From: an uncultured Desulfovibrionaceae bacterium
GTDB lineage: Bacteria; Desulfobacterota; Desulfovibrionia; Desulfovibrionales; Desulfovibrionaceae
Reading direction: 5' to 3'
Assembly (NCBI GenBank): GCA_944324045.1
Contig: CALUUT010000089.1
Location: 1-34,835, forward strand
Length of the DNA stretch: 34,835 nucleotides
The notes below the pieces were generated by a model. That model made no database searches. It was given only the letters and a program-made list of their open reading frames with translations, and was not told the DNA's origin. Shown here piece after piece: positions 18,566-26,894 of this stretch (positions within the stretch are counted from its first letter, which is position 1; every line of letters begins with the position of its first letter). A program made the translations under genes and the position numbers.

Positions 18566-18724
18566 TCAAAAATGACGCAGATGCTCGCCCTTTTTTATGC
18601 GATAAAGCGCAAGGCACAGGATAATCAGAAAATACACGCAAATAAACCCGACGCCCAAGCAGCCCTGAAGGCTCGCTCCTGAAATTTCCGCCCAAAGCGA
18701 GTCTAAAATCTCCGACAACGCCAT
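18566..18724 (-). CDS. Small single-pass membrane protein, hypothetical
   Basis: A 52-residue ORF starting MALSEILDSLWAEI. One hydrophobic helix (about 21-40: VGFICVYFLIILCLALYRI) is followed by a short basic tail, suggesting an N-out or reentrant inner-membrane peptide. I chose ATG 18724 because AGGAG is 9 bases upstream; the frame extends to 18766 without support. It is upstream of rplU on the same strand but has a separate rplU promoter after it. Function unknown. Confidence 0.55.
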   Translation of the reverse strand: MALSEILDSLWAEISGASLQGCLGVGFICVYFLIILCLALYRIKKGEHLRHF

Positions 18725-18897
18725 AACTCCGCTCTCCTTGATCCGCCTTGCCGCAAGCGATAACATGCCCTTCCTGAAAGGGGTACAATGCTCATTTCCT
18801 TATATATTGTCAAGTTTGCGCGGGCGCGATACAAACGCAACTGTTGCAAAACCGACCGTTCTTTTCATGATATCTCCCGAATATCCATGGAGCCTTT

Positions 18898-20502
18898 ATG
18901 ATTCGCCCAAAAAACAACCACGCCCCTGCAACAGGCAGGGACGCCGCCCGCTTCGATGCGCAAAAACGGAATTCACGCGCTCAGGCTTCCAGCGGCATGC
19001 CCGCGCCCGGCGCGCTTCTCACGCTTGCCCTGGACAGTCTTGTCCCCGGCGGTCAGGCATTGGCAAGGCCTGACCGCCTGCCTGTCGTGTTCGTTGATAA
19101 AGGCGTGCCCGGCCAGATCGTTGAAGCTGAAATAACCCGTGTCCAGTCCGGACATATTGAAGCGCGGCGCACCAGGGTGCTGCAAAAGGCAAGCAATGAG
19201 GCCACGCCGTTCTGCCCGCACTTTTTTACCTGCGGCGGATGCCCGTGGCAGGAACTCCCCTACGCTGAACAGCTTTCCTGGAAACGGATTCACTTGCAGG
19301 AAACGCTGCGGCGCATAGGCGGCATCGACATTCAGATTCCGGACCTTATCCCTTCTCCAAAGCAACAAGGGTTCAGAAACAAAATGGAATTCGCCTTTGG
19401 ACCGGCCCCGTCAGGACTCGCGCTGGGTCTTCGCCGCCGCAGCTCGCGGGAAATCGAAGAAATTCAAGACTGCCCAGTTGCGGCGCCCGATATGGCGTCC
19501 ATACTGAAGATGGTCCGGGAATTCGCCAAATGCAGCGGACTTCCAGCCTGGAACGACATCCTTCATTCCGGATTCTGGCGTTTCCTCGTCATTCGGAGCG
19601 CCGAAGCGCCTGGACGCCCGGATGCGCGGCCCAATAAAAATCCTTCCCAACGCCATGCCGCAACCCCGTTATCCTACATGGTCCACATCATAACCGCGGA
19701 CCATGAAAAAAAGAAACAACGCGGATGGGGACGCAAAACCAATCCGGCAACGCCATGCGCCCCCCCGGCCTGCAAACCATCCAAACCCATACCCGAAATC
19801 ATGGCTGATCTTGCCATGACGCTCAAACAGCGCTTTCCAAACATCGCCTCCGTGCTGCACGGCATACGCGAACATCCGGCCCAATTCGCCATAGCGGAAC
19901 GCATCACCGTGCTCGCCGGCAACGCCGCATTGCGCGAATCCATAAATGGACTCTCCCTGTCCATGTCCGGCGACGCATTTTTTCAGACCAACCCCGGCGT
20001 TACGCCCCTGCTGCATGACGTCATCAGAAACATGGCGGACCTTTCCGGAACAGAACATGTTCTTGAACTTTTTTGCGGGACAGGCGCCATTGGCCTGTCG
20101 CTTGCCGCATCATGCCGCATGCTGACAGGCATCGAATCCGTTCCAGGCGCCGTGCGGGACGCCATGCGCAACGCGCGCGCAAACAATATAGCCAATGCCG
20201 CATTTCTCGCCGCCGATGCGACGGCGTTCATGAAGCAATGCGCCGCGCATGGGGACAAACGCAATCATCCGGATATCGTCGTCGCCGACCCGCCGCGCGC
20301 AGGTCTGGGCAAAGAGCTCGTCAAAGCGCTTCTTGCCGTACGTCCTGCCAAACTGATCCTTATATCCTGCGACGCCGCCACGCTGGCCAGAGACCTTTGC
20401 GCTCTCATTAAAGGCGGATATACGCTCCAACGCATTCAGGCGCTGGATATGTTTCCGCATACTCCGCACATGGAATGCTGCTGCCTTTTGAAATGGGAAT
20501 AA
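18898..20502 (+). CDS. RlmD/RumA-type 23S rRNA (uracil-C5)-methyltransferase
   Basis: A TRAM-domain SAM methyltransferase that makes 5-methyluridine in rRNA or tRNA. The protein has an N-terminal TRAM region, then the 4Fe-4S cysteine set (PFCPHFFTCGGCPWQ and the later QDCPVA), the SAM-binding motif LELFCGTGAIGLSL, DPPRAG, the catalytic cysteine in SCDAATLARDL and the end MFPHTPHMECCCLLKW. The 534 residues exceed the usual 430-450: there is a low-complexity extension at the N-terminus and an insert at about 240-310 (rich in Lys, Pro and Arg), probably disordered. Whether the target is U1939, U747 or tRNA U54 cannot be told from sequence. Confidence 0.93.
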   Translation: MIRPKNNHAPATGRDAARFDAQKRNSRAQASSGMPAPGALLTLALDSLVPGGQALARPDRLPVVFVDKGVPGQIVEAEITRVQSGHIEARRTRVLQKASNEATPFCPHFFTCGGCPWQELPYAEQLSWKRIHLQETLRRIGGIDIQIPDLIPSPKQQGFRNKMEFAFGPAPSGLALGLRRRSSREIEEIQDCPVAAPDMASILKMVREFAKCSGLPAWNDILHSGFWRFLVIRSAEAPGRPDARPNKNPSQRHAATPLSYMVHIITADHEKKKQRGWGRKTNPATPCAPPACKPSKPIPEIMADLAMTLKQRFPNIASVLHGIREHPAQFAIAERITVLAGNAALRESINGLSLSMSGDAFFQTNPGVTPLLHDVIRNMADLSGTEHVLELFCGTGAIGLSLAASCRMLTGIESVPGAVRDAMRNARANNIANAAFLAADATAFMKQCAAHGDKRNHPDIVVADPPRAGLGKELVKALLAVRPAKLILISCDAATLARDLCALIKGGYTLQRIQALDMFPHTPHMECCCLLKWE

Positions 20503-20553
20503 CGCCTCCGCGCCCAAAGAAGGCTTTTGGAAACACAAAGTTTCTATTTTTTA

Positions 20554-20582
20554 TTGACGTACAAGGATTGCTTGGGTTAAGA
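20554..20582 (+). promoter_or_regulatory. Candidate promoter of the F0 ATP synthase operon
   Basis: TTGACG at 20554-20559, 17-base spacer, then TTAAGA at 20577-20582 (weak -10). It lies about 27 bases before the first gene of the operon. No Rex operator (TTGTGA / TCACAA type) is visible here. Confidence 0.4.
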
Positions 20583-20608
20583 GCAACGAGTAAATATTCG
20601 GGTACCGT

Positions 20609-20905
20609 ATGTTTCCCAGAAAAAAAGGTTCGGATTCCAAAGGCTCCGTGAAAACAGCCGAAATGGTCGCAGTCAGCGCCATGGGGCTGCATATTGTCGC
20701 GGGTACGGTTGTGGGACTGGCAATCGGTTACGCCTTGGATTCATGGCTTGATACATCCCCGTGGCTTTTGCTGGTGTTTTTGTTGATCGGCTCAGCCGCA
20801 GGCTATAAAAACATGATTGAGGACGCCAGAAAACTGGCGCGCCAGGAACAGGAAAAAAAAGGGCGGGACGCTCTTAAGTCCGAAACGCAGGCAGAAACGG
20901 AATGA
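20609..20905 (+). CDS. AtpZ/AtpI-family F0F1 ATP synthase accessory protein
   Basis: A 98-residue membrane protein with two hydrophobic helices (about 25-45 and 52-68) around a short loop, then a charged tail (ARKLARQEQEKKGRD). The pattern VVGLAIGYALDSWLDTSPWLLLVFLLIGSAAGY is typical of the AtpZ/AtpI family, found at the head of ATP synthase operons and thought to help c-ring assembly or divalent cation uptake. It overlaps the next gene by ATGA, so the two are translationally coupled. Confidence 0.88.
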   Translation: MFPRKKGSDSKGSVKTAEMVAVSAMGLHIVAGTVVGLAIGYALDSWLDTSPWLLLVFLLIGSAAGYKNMIEDARKLARQEQEKKGRDALKSETQAETE

Positions 20906-21333
20906 AGGCTCTTATCCGCAAAATGGACGGCTGGCTTTTACGCCATGGCTTCTGGGAACCGCAGACGCGGTCTCTGGTTCGCGTCCATTGCCTTGCATCC
21001 GCGGGTTGCTGTCTTGCCGGACTGCTGCTTGGTCTGCTTGCGCCGTCCATGATCTGGTTTGGGATTGGAGCCGCTCTGGCGGGGTGGAATTTTTATTCCC
21101 TTTCCAGTGTGATCAGGCTATTTAGTCCGGCGCGCAAGACGCCCAAACAAACCTCTGTTTATGCTTTCAAATTTTTATTCCGGCTGGTAATCTTGGGTCT
21201 GATTCTTGCCGGGCTTCTTCGGTATTTTAAAGTGTCTGTTGTCGCATTGCTCGCGGGGTTGTCCATCACCATTGCGGTAATCCTGTTCTGGCACGGGTAC
21301 AGGCTTTGCGAGCGCAAGCCCAAGGAGGCGTAA
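20902..21333 (+). CDS. atpI: ATP synthase subunit I-like membrane protein
   Basis: A 143-residue protein with four hydrophobic segments (about 26-48, 50-68, 88-105, 109-130), matching the ATP synthase I chain family. It overlaps the previous gene and its stop TAA touches the ATG of atpB, so the run is a tight operon. The exact role is not settled; homologs promote assembly of the c-ring. Confidence 0.8.
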   Translation: MKALIRKMDGWLLRHGFWEPQTRSLVRVHCLASAGCCLAGLLLGLLAPSMIWFGIGAALAGWNFYSLSSVIRLFSPARKTPKQTSVYAFKFLFRLVILGLILAGLLRYFKVSVVALLAGLSITIAVILFWHGYRLCERKPKEA

Positions 21334-22035
21334 ATGGCAGGTGGAATGGCGCATCCGTTTCTTTTGTCAACAGCGTTTAACATGGACCATATGACCATAG
21401 CCGGTCAGGTTGTTGAAACGAAACACGTTTTTTACACATGGCTGGCCATGGCGATTCTCGTGGTTCTGGGGCTTGCAGTACGCCGCAATCTGACCCTGGT
21501 TCCAGGACGGCTCCAGAATGTCATGGAGGTGCTAATCGGCGGCCTGGAGGATTATTGCGTCGATAATGCCGGAGAAAAAATACGGTCTGTTTTTTCATAC
21601 TTGGGCGTATTGTTCATCTTTATTCTGACGCAGAATCTCCTTGGGCTCATTCCGGCCTGCGATGCGCCCACGGCCAACCTGAACACCACAGCGGCCATGG
21701 CCATCATCACCTTCCTTTTTTACAATTTTATCGGCGTCAAAACGCACGGCCCCAAATACATCAAACATTTCATGGGACCATCGCCGTTTTTGGCGCCCTT
21801 GATGATCATTATTGAACTTGTCAGCCATCTAGCCCGCCCGCTTTCGTTGACCTTGCGTTTGTTCGGCAACATCCGCGGCGAGGAACTCGCTATTGTCATA
21901 TTCTTTCTTATGGCGCCCATTATCGGCACTTTGCCCATTTACTTCCTGTTCCTTCTGGCAAAATGCATGCAGGCGTTCATCTTCTTCATGCTGTCTATGA
22001 TCTATCTCAAAGACGCCTTGAGTCACGCGCATTAG
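21334..22035 (+). CDS. atpB: F0 ATP synthase subunit a
   Basis: The stator channel half of the F0 motor. The essential arginine is in [14 protein letters not shown] (near residue 178), and the C-terminal helices carry [28 protein letters not shown], typical of subunit a. The 233 residues and 5-6 membrane helices are standard. AAGGAGG precedes ATG 21334, which follows directly on the atpI stop. Works with subunit c just downstream; subunits b, delta and the F1 genes are not in this window. Confidence 0.97.
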   Translation: MAGGMAHPFLLSTAFNMDHMTIAGQVVETKHVFYTWLAMAILVVLGLAVRRNLTLVPGRLQNVMEVLIGGLEDYCVDNAGEKIRSVFSYLGVLFIFILTQNLLGLIPACDAPTANLNTTAAMAIITFLFYNFIGVKTHGPKYIKHFMGPSPFLAPLMIIIELVSHLARPLSLTLRLFGNIRGEELAIVIFFLMAPIIGTLPIYFLFLLAKCMQAFIFFMLSMIYLKDALSHAH

Positions 22036-22104
22036 TTCTAAAGGGCTAAATAATATCGGGGGAATGGTCAATCCTGACCAAAAATATAGTTTAAGGAGAA
22101 AAAC

Positions 22105-22440
22105 ATGCGTAAGTTTCTGGTTACCGCTCTGAGCACCATCGCGTTCCTGTCCATTGCCGCTGTGGCGTTTGCCCAGGACGGCGGCAGCTCCAAGCTCGAT
22201 CCGACCGGTCTCATGGTTGTGTGCGTCGCCGCTTCCTTTTCCATGGCGATTGCTGTCGTCGCCGCCGCGCTGGCTCAGGCTTCCGGCCTGAAATCCGCCT
22301 GCGAAGGCATTGCCCGCAATCCAGAAGCCGGCGGCAAAATCATGCAGCCGCTCATCATCGGTCTTGCGTTTATCGAATCCTTGGCGATTTACGTTCTGGT
22401 TGTCAACCTGATCCTTCTCGTTGCCAACAGCTACGCCTAG
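22105..22440 (+). CDS. atpE: F0 ATP synthase subunit c
   Basis: Forms the rotating c-ring. The 111 residues include a 23-residue signal-like leader (ends VAFAQ), then two helices. The loop [12 protein letters not shown] is at 68-79. The ion-binding glutamate is E91 in FIESLAIY. Helix 1 reads [14 protein letters not shown], with Ala at places where most c subunits have glycines. Q58, E91, S92 and Y96 align with Q32, E65, S66 and Y70 of the Na+-binding Ilyobacter c-ring, but T67 is Leu. AAGGAG lies 6 bases before the ATG. Confidence 0.96.
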   Translation: MRKFLVTALSTIAFLSIAAVAFAQDGGSSKLDPTGLMVVCVAASFSMAIAVVAAALAQASGLKSACEGIARNPEAGGKIMQPLIIGLAFIESLAIYVLVVNLILLVANSYA

Positions 22441-22460
22441 CTTTGTATCCCATCTTGCGG

Positions 22461-22485
22461 AAAGGGGCCGTGCCGCGGCCCCTTT
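22461..22485 (+). terminator. Strong hairpin after atpE without a T-run
   Basis: A perfect 9-bp stem AAAGGGGCC / GGCCCCTTT (loop GTGCCGC), 20 bases past the atpE stop and 15 bases before rex. The bases after it are CCCGGG, not T, so it is weak as an intrinsic terminator and may instead protect the atp transcript or pause RNA polymerase. Confidence 0.55.
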
Positions 22486-22500
22486 CCCGGGTATTCCGTC

Positions 22501-23151
22501 ATGTCCCAGGTATCACAAAAAAGTCAACATATCCCCAGGGCCACAATTGAACGGCTTTCCGTCTACCTTGAAATACTTGCCAATCTCAAGGCAGAAGGAA
22601 TAGAGGTTGTATCCTCCGAGCAGATGGCCGCGGCCAGCAAGTCCAATGCCTCGCAAATTCGCAAAGACCTTGCCTATTTCGGCGAGTTCGGCGTGCGCGG
22701 CATGGGATATTATGTAAAAGACCTCATGCAATCCATAACCTCTTCTCTTGGCATAGACCGGGAATGGCGGGCTGTGCTTGTGGGCATAGGCAACATGGGG
22801 CGGGCGCTTCTCACTCATAAGGCAATCCCTGCGCGTGGTTACCGTATTGTCGGGGCGTTTGACAGCGATCCCAATAAGATTGGAACCCGCATCAACAATT
22901 TCGAAATATATGATATCGCCCGGCTTCCGGATATGGTCCACGAGCTTAACGCTGAAATCGGCGTTATCGCGACGCCTCCGGACAAGGCCCAGGCAGTGGC
23001 TGAATATATGCTTCAGGCCGGGCTGCACGGCATCTTGAACTTCGCCTCAATGCGGCTTACCGTGCCTGCGGATGTTTATGTCGAATATGTTGACTTCCTG
23101 CATCATCTCTATGCCTTGTCCTTTAAAATATCTCTGGCAAAAATCCGTTGA
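22501..23151 (+). CDS. rex: Redox-sensing repressor Rex
   Basis: A transcription factor that senses NADH/NAD+ and controls energy genes. The N-terminal winged helix (residues 10-75) has SSEQMAAASKSNASQIRKDLAYFGEFGVRGMGY. The Rossmann domain has the NAD loop GIGNMG at 95-100 and the 'GAFDSDPNKIG' stretch that follows the second strand. The 216 residues are standard. It follows atpE by 60 bases, an arrangement I recall from Desulfovibrio; Rex could adjust ATP synthase and sulfate-respiration genes. Confidence 0.97.
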   Translation: MSQVSQKSQHIPRATIERLSVYLEILANLKAEGIEVVSSEQMAAASKSNASQIRKDLAYFGEFGVRGMGYYVKDLMQSITSSLGIDREWRAVLVGIGNMGRALLTHKAIPARGYRIVGAFDSDPNKIGTRINNFEIYDIARLPDMVHELNAEIGVIATPPDKAQAVAEYMLQAGLHGILNFASMRLTVPADVYVEYVDFLHHLYALSFKISLAKIR

Positions 23152-23344
23152 CCGGCAAAAACCGGGAAAGCCGTCTGCACGCTCTTTCTCCTAAGTCGCC
23201 CGGACACCAAAAAAACGTAAAAGACGTGTTTCTCGATGGGAATATTCGTCCCAAAAACAGGACAGAATCCAATGCGGCAAGCGCGCCTGATATTTTTATC
23301 ATGCAGCGCTGTTCATATGCATAGGAATACGTGAGAGAACGTCC

Positions 23345-24097
23345 ATGTGGAACTGTGCGCAACGGGAATGGAAACTGATTATCCTGGCCCTTGGTTTTTT
23401 GACGCGCCTTGCGCCGGCCCGGGTCAGCACGGAACAGGATTTACGCGATTCCGTAAAATACTATCCCATTGTGGGGCTGATCCTGGGCTGCATCGTTACC
23501 ATCCCCTTTGCTCTTGGCTTTGGCAACGGGCATCCCTGGACGCAGGCGTTTCTGTATCTTTGCCTGAATCTCTGGCTCACCAGAGGGCTGCACATGGATG
23601 GGCTGTCCGATCTTGCGGATGCATGGGGAAGTCTCAAAGGCGGAGAGTTATTTTGGAAGGTGCTCAAGGACAGTCGCATTGGCGCATTTGGCTGCCTGGC
23701 CATTGTGCTTGCGACAATAGGCACGATACTTGCCGTACATGACCTTCTTGTCGCGAAATTTCCATACGCCTTGTGTCTGCCGCCAATCCTGGCCCGTGCA
23801 GCCGCGCTCTTATTCATGTCCGTAACCCCGACAGCCGCGGCGTCGACATTGGCCAAAATGCTCGCGGCAGGAAGCACGCCCGCGCTGGGCGCAGCCACTC
23901 TTGGACTGGCGTGCCTTGCGGGCTCTGTCTGCCTTGGCGTCCTGCCCTCTGCCGCCGCCCTGCTCCTTACGCTTTTTTTTGTCTTTTATCTCAAACAGGC
24001 GGCACTCAAGGCAGGAGGCATGAACGGAGATTTTATCGGCGCGCTCATTGTCCTTTCTGAAACAGCCACGCTTTTTTGCTTTGTCGTTCTTAAGTAG
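23345..24097 (+). CDS. cobS: Adenosylcobinamide-GDP ribazoletransferase (cobalamin synthase)
   Basis: Joins alpha-ribazole to adenosylcobinamide-GDP, the last assembly step of vitamin B12. Conserved motifs are GLHMDGLSDLADAW (the Mg-binding DGLxDxxD pattern), DSRIGAFG and the C-terminal GGMNGDFIGA. There are several membrane helices and 250 residues, the usual size. The ATG at 23345 has only a weak GAGA upstream. No other cob gene and no cobalamin riboswitch consensus are visible next to it. Confidence 0.94.
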   Translation: MWNCAQREWKLIILALGFLTRLAPARVSTEQDLRDSVKYYPIVGLILGCIVTIPFALGFGNGHPWTQAFLYLCLNLWLTRGLHMDGLSDLADAWGSLKGGELFWKVLKDSRIGAFGCLAIVLATIGTILAVHDLLVAKFPYALCLPPILARAAALLFMSVTPTAAASTLAKMLAAGSTPALGAATLGLACLAGSVCLGVLPSAAALLLTLFFVFYLKQAALKAGGMNGDFIGALIVLSETATLFCFVVLK

Positions 24098-24157
24098 CAT
24101 GTCCTGTCCGGACTTGACATCCATCCCCGCGCCTTTTGCTCGCAATACCTATCAGGG

Positions 24158-24757
24158 CTACCGCATATCTTCCCACAAGGCTCTCTTACGCGCCAATTCC
24201 TCACTGTCATAGGTGGGCGCATCATATTTTCCGGCCGCGCTTCTCTGCCGCGCGGCCTCGGCGAGCAACACGGCCGCGGCCACGGAAACATTAAGGCTCT
24301 GAATCATGCCGCGCATTGGAATGTATATTTCGCCGTCCGCAATCTCCGCAAGTTCAGGGCTAACTCCGGAATGTTCATTCCCCAGAATGATGGCTGTGGG
24401 CCGGGTCAAGTCATATGAATCAAACGCCCTGGCCAACGGCGAGCAGGCTGTCGCCAAAATTTGCATATTCTGGGCTCTCAAAGCCTCCACAAGCGCAGCG
24501 CGCTCGGAAAAACGTTCAGTTTCAACCCATTTTCGCGCTGAGGCCGATGATTTTTCCCCCAAACGGGGAAAAGGCGTATCCGTGTAATATAAATGCACCT
24601 TTGCCGCGCCAAAAGCATCGCAACTTCGGTAAATGGCGGAGACATTATGCGGATCATGGATATTGGCCAAAACAAGCGTCAGGTCTTTCTGGCGCAAGGA
24701 CAGAACCCGGCGGATTTTTTCTCTCCGTTCCGGGGTAATAGGGGGCTTTTCACTCAC
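24158..24757 (-). CDS. TrmH-type SPOUT RNA 2'-O-ribose methyltransferase
   Basis: A knotted SAM-dependent methyltransferase, likely for tRNA G18 or rRNA ribose. Motif 1 is NIHDPHNVSAIYRSCDAFG, motif 2 is IILGNEHSGVS and motif 3 is IPMRGMIQSLNVSVAAAVLL. I chose GTG 24757 because AAGGAG lies 5 bases before it and the protein then begins MSEKPPITPERREK, giving 199 residues. Longer readings (ATG 24778, ATG 24826) are possible. It lies 87 bases after the heptosyltransferase gene, probably in one transcript. Confidence 0.88.
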   Translation of the reverse strand: MSEKPPITPERREKIRRVLSLRQKDLTLVLANIHDPHNVSAIYRSCDAFGAAKVHLYYTDTPFPRLGEKSSASARKWVETERFSERAALVEALRAQNMQILATACSPLARAFDSYDLTRPTAIILGNEHSGVSPELAEIADGEIYIPMRGMIQSLNVSVAAAVLLAEAARQRSAAGKYDAPTYDSEELARKRALWEDMR

Positions 24758-24844
24758 AGTCGCTCCTTTTTCCACCATCGCTATCCGCGCGCCGCACAGC
24801 GAATTGCTTACCTTGTAGCGCTTCAAACGTCTGCGAGGGGCGCA

Positions 24845-25912
24845 TCAATGGCTGGTTCCAAATAATTTCCGGCGCACGGAATCCCAGACTACATCCGGCG
24901 ACAATCCGCGCATACACCTGAAATGCGTTTTTGGGCATTGCTTGTGTCCATGCTTTCCACACGGCCGGCATGAAAGCGGCATTTCAAGAACCTCCGCAAG
25001 AGGACCGCGGGGCGCAAACCCTAATTGAGGAGTTGTCGGACCAAAAATTGCCGTTACCGGCGTGCGCTGCGCCCATGCCAGATGCATCGGCCCGGAATCA
25101 TTGGTCAGATAGCAGGTCAGCAGGGCCAGATATGCCGCAAGGTCAGGCAACGACAAGCTTCCGGCAAGATTATGCACCAAGCCTTCATGCGAACCGGGCC
25201 GCATCGCATGCCGCGCCATGGCTAAAAGTTCAGCCGCCAACCCTTCCTCAGCGCCTGGCCCGCCAAAAATAAGCACATGCGCACCCTCATGAACAGCATA
25301 GGCAACAATTTCCGCAAAATATTCCAGAGGCCAGCGTTTTGTGGGCCACACAGAACCTGGATGCACTCCTAAAACCGGCGTATCCCCAAACTGAGTCCAA
25401 AACGCCCTTGCCCGCTCGCGGCTGGCCTGCGGCAGTACAATATCCGGCCATACAGCCGATTCACAACGTATCCCCAAAGGCTCAGCCAGCAGTAAAAGCC
25501 GCTCAATCTCGTCAAGCTGACCAAAACGCCGCGGAACCATATCGGTATATGCCCATGCATACCCGCCTGCAAGAACGGATTCCGGCCTGTAGCCTATACG
25601 TCTTTGCGCATGAGACAATCTCGCCATAACGGCGCTGCGTACGCTGGTATGCGCACTTAGCCACAAACTGAAATCATGCTGCTCGAATATGCGGGCAAAC
25701 CGCAGCATCCCTGAAAGCCCTTTCTCTCTTCCCGCCTTGTCGAATTCATGCACGCCCGCAATGGCGGGATGCGCCTCAAAAAGGGATTTAAGTCCCTTTC
25801 GCACAAAAAAGTGTATGGGCTCATCCGGATACCGGCAAGCAATGGTCTGAATCAGCGGCAATGTCAAGACTGCGTCGCCAAGAAACGCTGTATTCCAGAT
25901 ACCAATAGCCAT
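24845..25912 (-). CDS. ADP-heptose:LPS heptosyltransferase (GT9)
   Basis: Transfers heptose to the inner core of lipopolysaccharide. The GT-B fold has the N-terminal AFLGDAVLTLPLIQTI, the nucleotide-binding side GVHPGSVWPTKRWP, FGGPGAEEG, and TNDSGPMHLAWAQRTPVTAIFGPTTP near the C-terminus, all family signatures. The tail holds a cysteine cluster CRPCGKHGHKQC...C that I recall from heptosyltransferases of sulfate reducers. Length 355 residues. ATG 25912 has GGAGG 8 bases upstream. Heptosyltransferase II (WaaF) is the most likely member, but I and II are not separated with confidence. Confidence 0.9.
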   Translation of the reverse strand: MAIGIWNTAFLGDAVLTLPLIQTIACRYPDEPIHFFVRKGLKSLFEAHPAIAGVHEFDKAGREKGLSGMLRFARIFEQHDFSLWLSAHTSVRSAVMARLSHAQRRIGYRPESVLAGGYAWAYTDMVPRRFGQLDEIERLLLLAEPLGIRCESAVWPDIVLPQASRERARAFWTQFGDTPVLGVHPGSVWPTKRWPLEYFAEIVAYAVHEGAHVLIFGGPGAEEGLAAELLAMARHAMRPGSHEGLVHNLAGSLSLPDLAAYLALLTCYLTNDSGPMHLAWAQRTPVTAIFGPTTPQLGFAPRGPLAEVLEMPLSCRPCGKHGHKQCPKTHFRCMRGLSPDVVWDSVRRKLFGTSH

Positions 25913-26244
25913 AATATGGCCCTCCAGACGCATACGGCAGCCTGAAAACGCAGGACTCCCGAAAACTTACATGCCGGCGCATCAGGCTGCATCCAGAAAG
26001 GCCGCTTCCTTTTACGCCTTAAAATGATATTGTGGCACGAGAACCACCGGGAAGCAAGAATCTTGTTTTGCGTACATGACTGTAAGATTAAAAATGCCGG
26101 AACACTGCCCCAGTTTTTTTGTTGCCTGAGCCTTCTTTTCCCGATACTACAACCCTTCTGGTTTCCATGCGCACCGGTGTGCGCTCCATGTTCCACGGCA
26201 AAGCTCTTTTCATCCGCCTGGAATCATAAACAGGATGGTGGTCA
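25913..26244. other. Divergent intergenic region between the heptosyltransferase gene and rnhA
   Basis: No convincing gene. It should hold both promoters. A 6-bp inverted repeat GCGCAC / GTGCGC (26169-26184) lies about 60 bases before rnhA. I see no riboswitch or RNA gene. Confidence 0.4.
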
Positions 26245-26712
26245 GTGAAGGATATAGCTATTTTTACAGACGGCGCCTGCCTTGGCAACCCCGGTCCAGG
26301 CGGTTGGGCCGCCATTCTGCGCTGGGACGCCCATGAAAAAACGTTAAGCGGCGGCTACAGGCTGACCACCAACAACAGGATGGAAATCTTGGGAGTGGTC
26401 GAAGCGCTTTCAGCGCTCAGGGAACCCTGCCGGGTGCTTGTGACCACGGATTCACAATATGTCTGCAATGCTGTTGAAAAAAAATGGCTGGCTGGCTGGG
26501 AGAAAAACGGCTGGAAAACGACTGCTAAAAAACCGGTTAAAAATAAGGATTTGTGGGAAAAACTTCTGCCTCTGCTTAAATCCCACTCGGTCCGCTTCAT
26601 TTGGGTGCGCGGGCATAATGGACACCCGGAAAATGAACGTTGCGACGAACTTGCACGCGCCTGGGCCGGACAGGCGAACTTGCCTGAAGATACGGGCTTT
26701 ATCCCGGAATAA
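26245..26712 (+). CDS. rnhA: Ribonuclease HI
   Basis: Cuts the RNA strand of RNA-DNA hybrids, for example Okazaki primers and R-loops. The four acidic catalytic residues are in FTDGACLGNPGPGG (D), MEILGVVEAL (E), TTDSQYV (D) and NERCDELAR (D), with the basic handle WLAGWEKNGWKT. The 155 residues are usual for HI. The start is GTG 26245, giving the family's short N-terminus; an AGGA-like site lies 9 bases upstream. Confidence 0.96.
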   Translation: MKDIAIFTDGACLGNPGPGGWAAILRWDAHEKTLSGGYRLTTNNRMEILGVVEALSALREPCRVLVTTDSQYVCNAVEKKWLAGWEKNGWKTTAKKPVKNKDLWEKLLPLLKSHSVRFIWVRGHNGHPENERCDELARAWAGQANLPEDTGFIPE

Positions 26713-26894
26713 GACTACGGCCGCGCCCGTCCTCATGCCCCCAAAAAATCATACGTATCCGATGCAGCGGCGCAATTGGCCTTCTCTTCGCACAACCGGC
26801 GTTTTCCCCCTTCTTGTTTCCGAACCATCCCTGTGATACAGCTTTTTAACAATAACAACATAGCATTTTCTCAAGGGTACATGGCGAGGAGACT

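Noticed and set aside
23152..23344. Searched for a cobalamin riboswitch before cobS
   Set aside because: The conserved B12-box sequence is not visible in the 193-base gap.
26024..26050. TGGCACG near 26034, resembling a sigma-54 -24 element
   Set aside because: No TTGCA-type -12 element follows at the required spacing.
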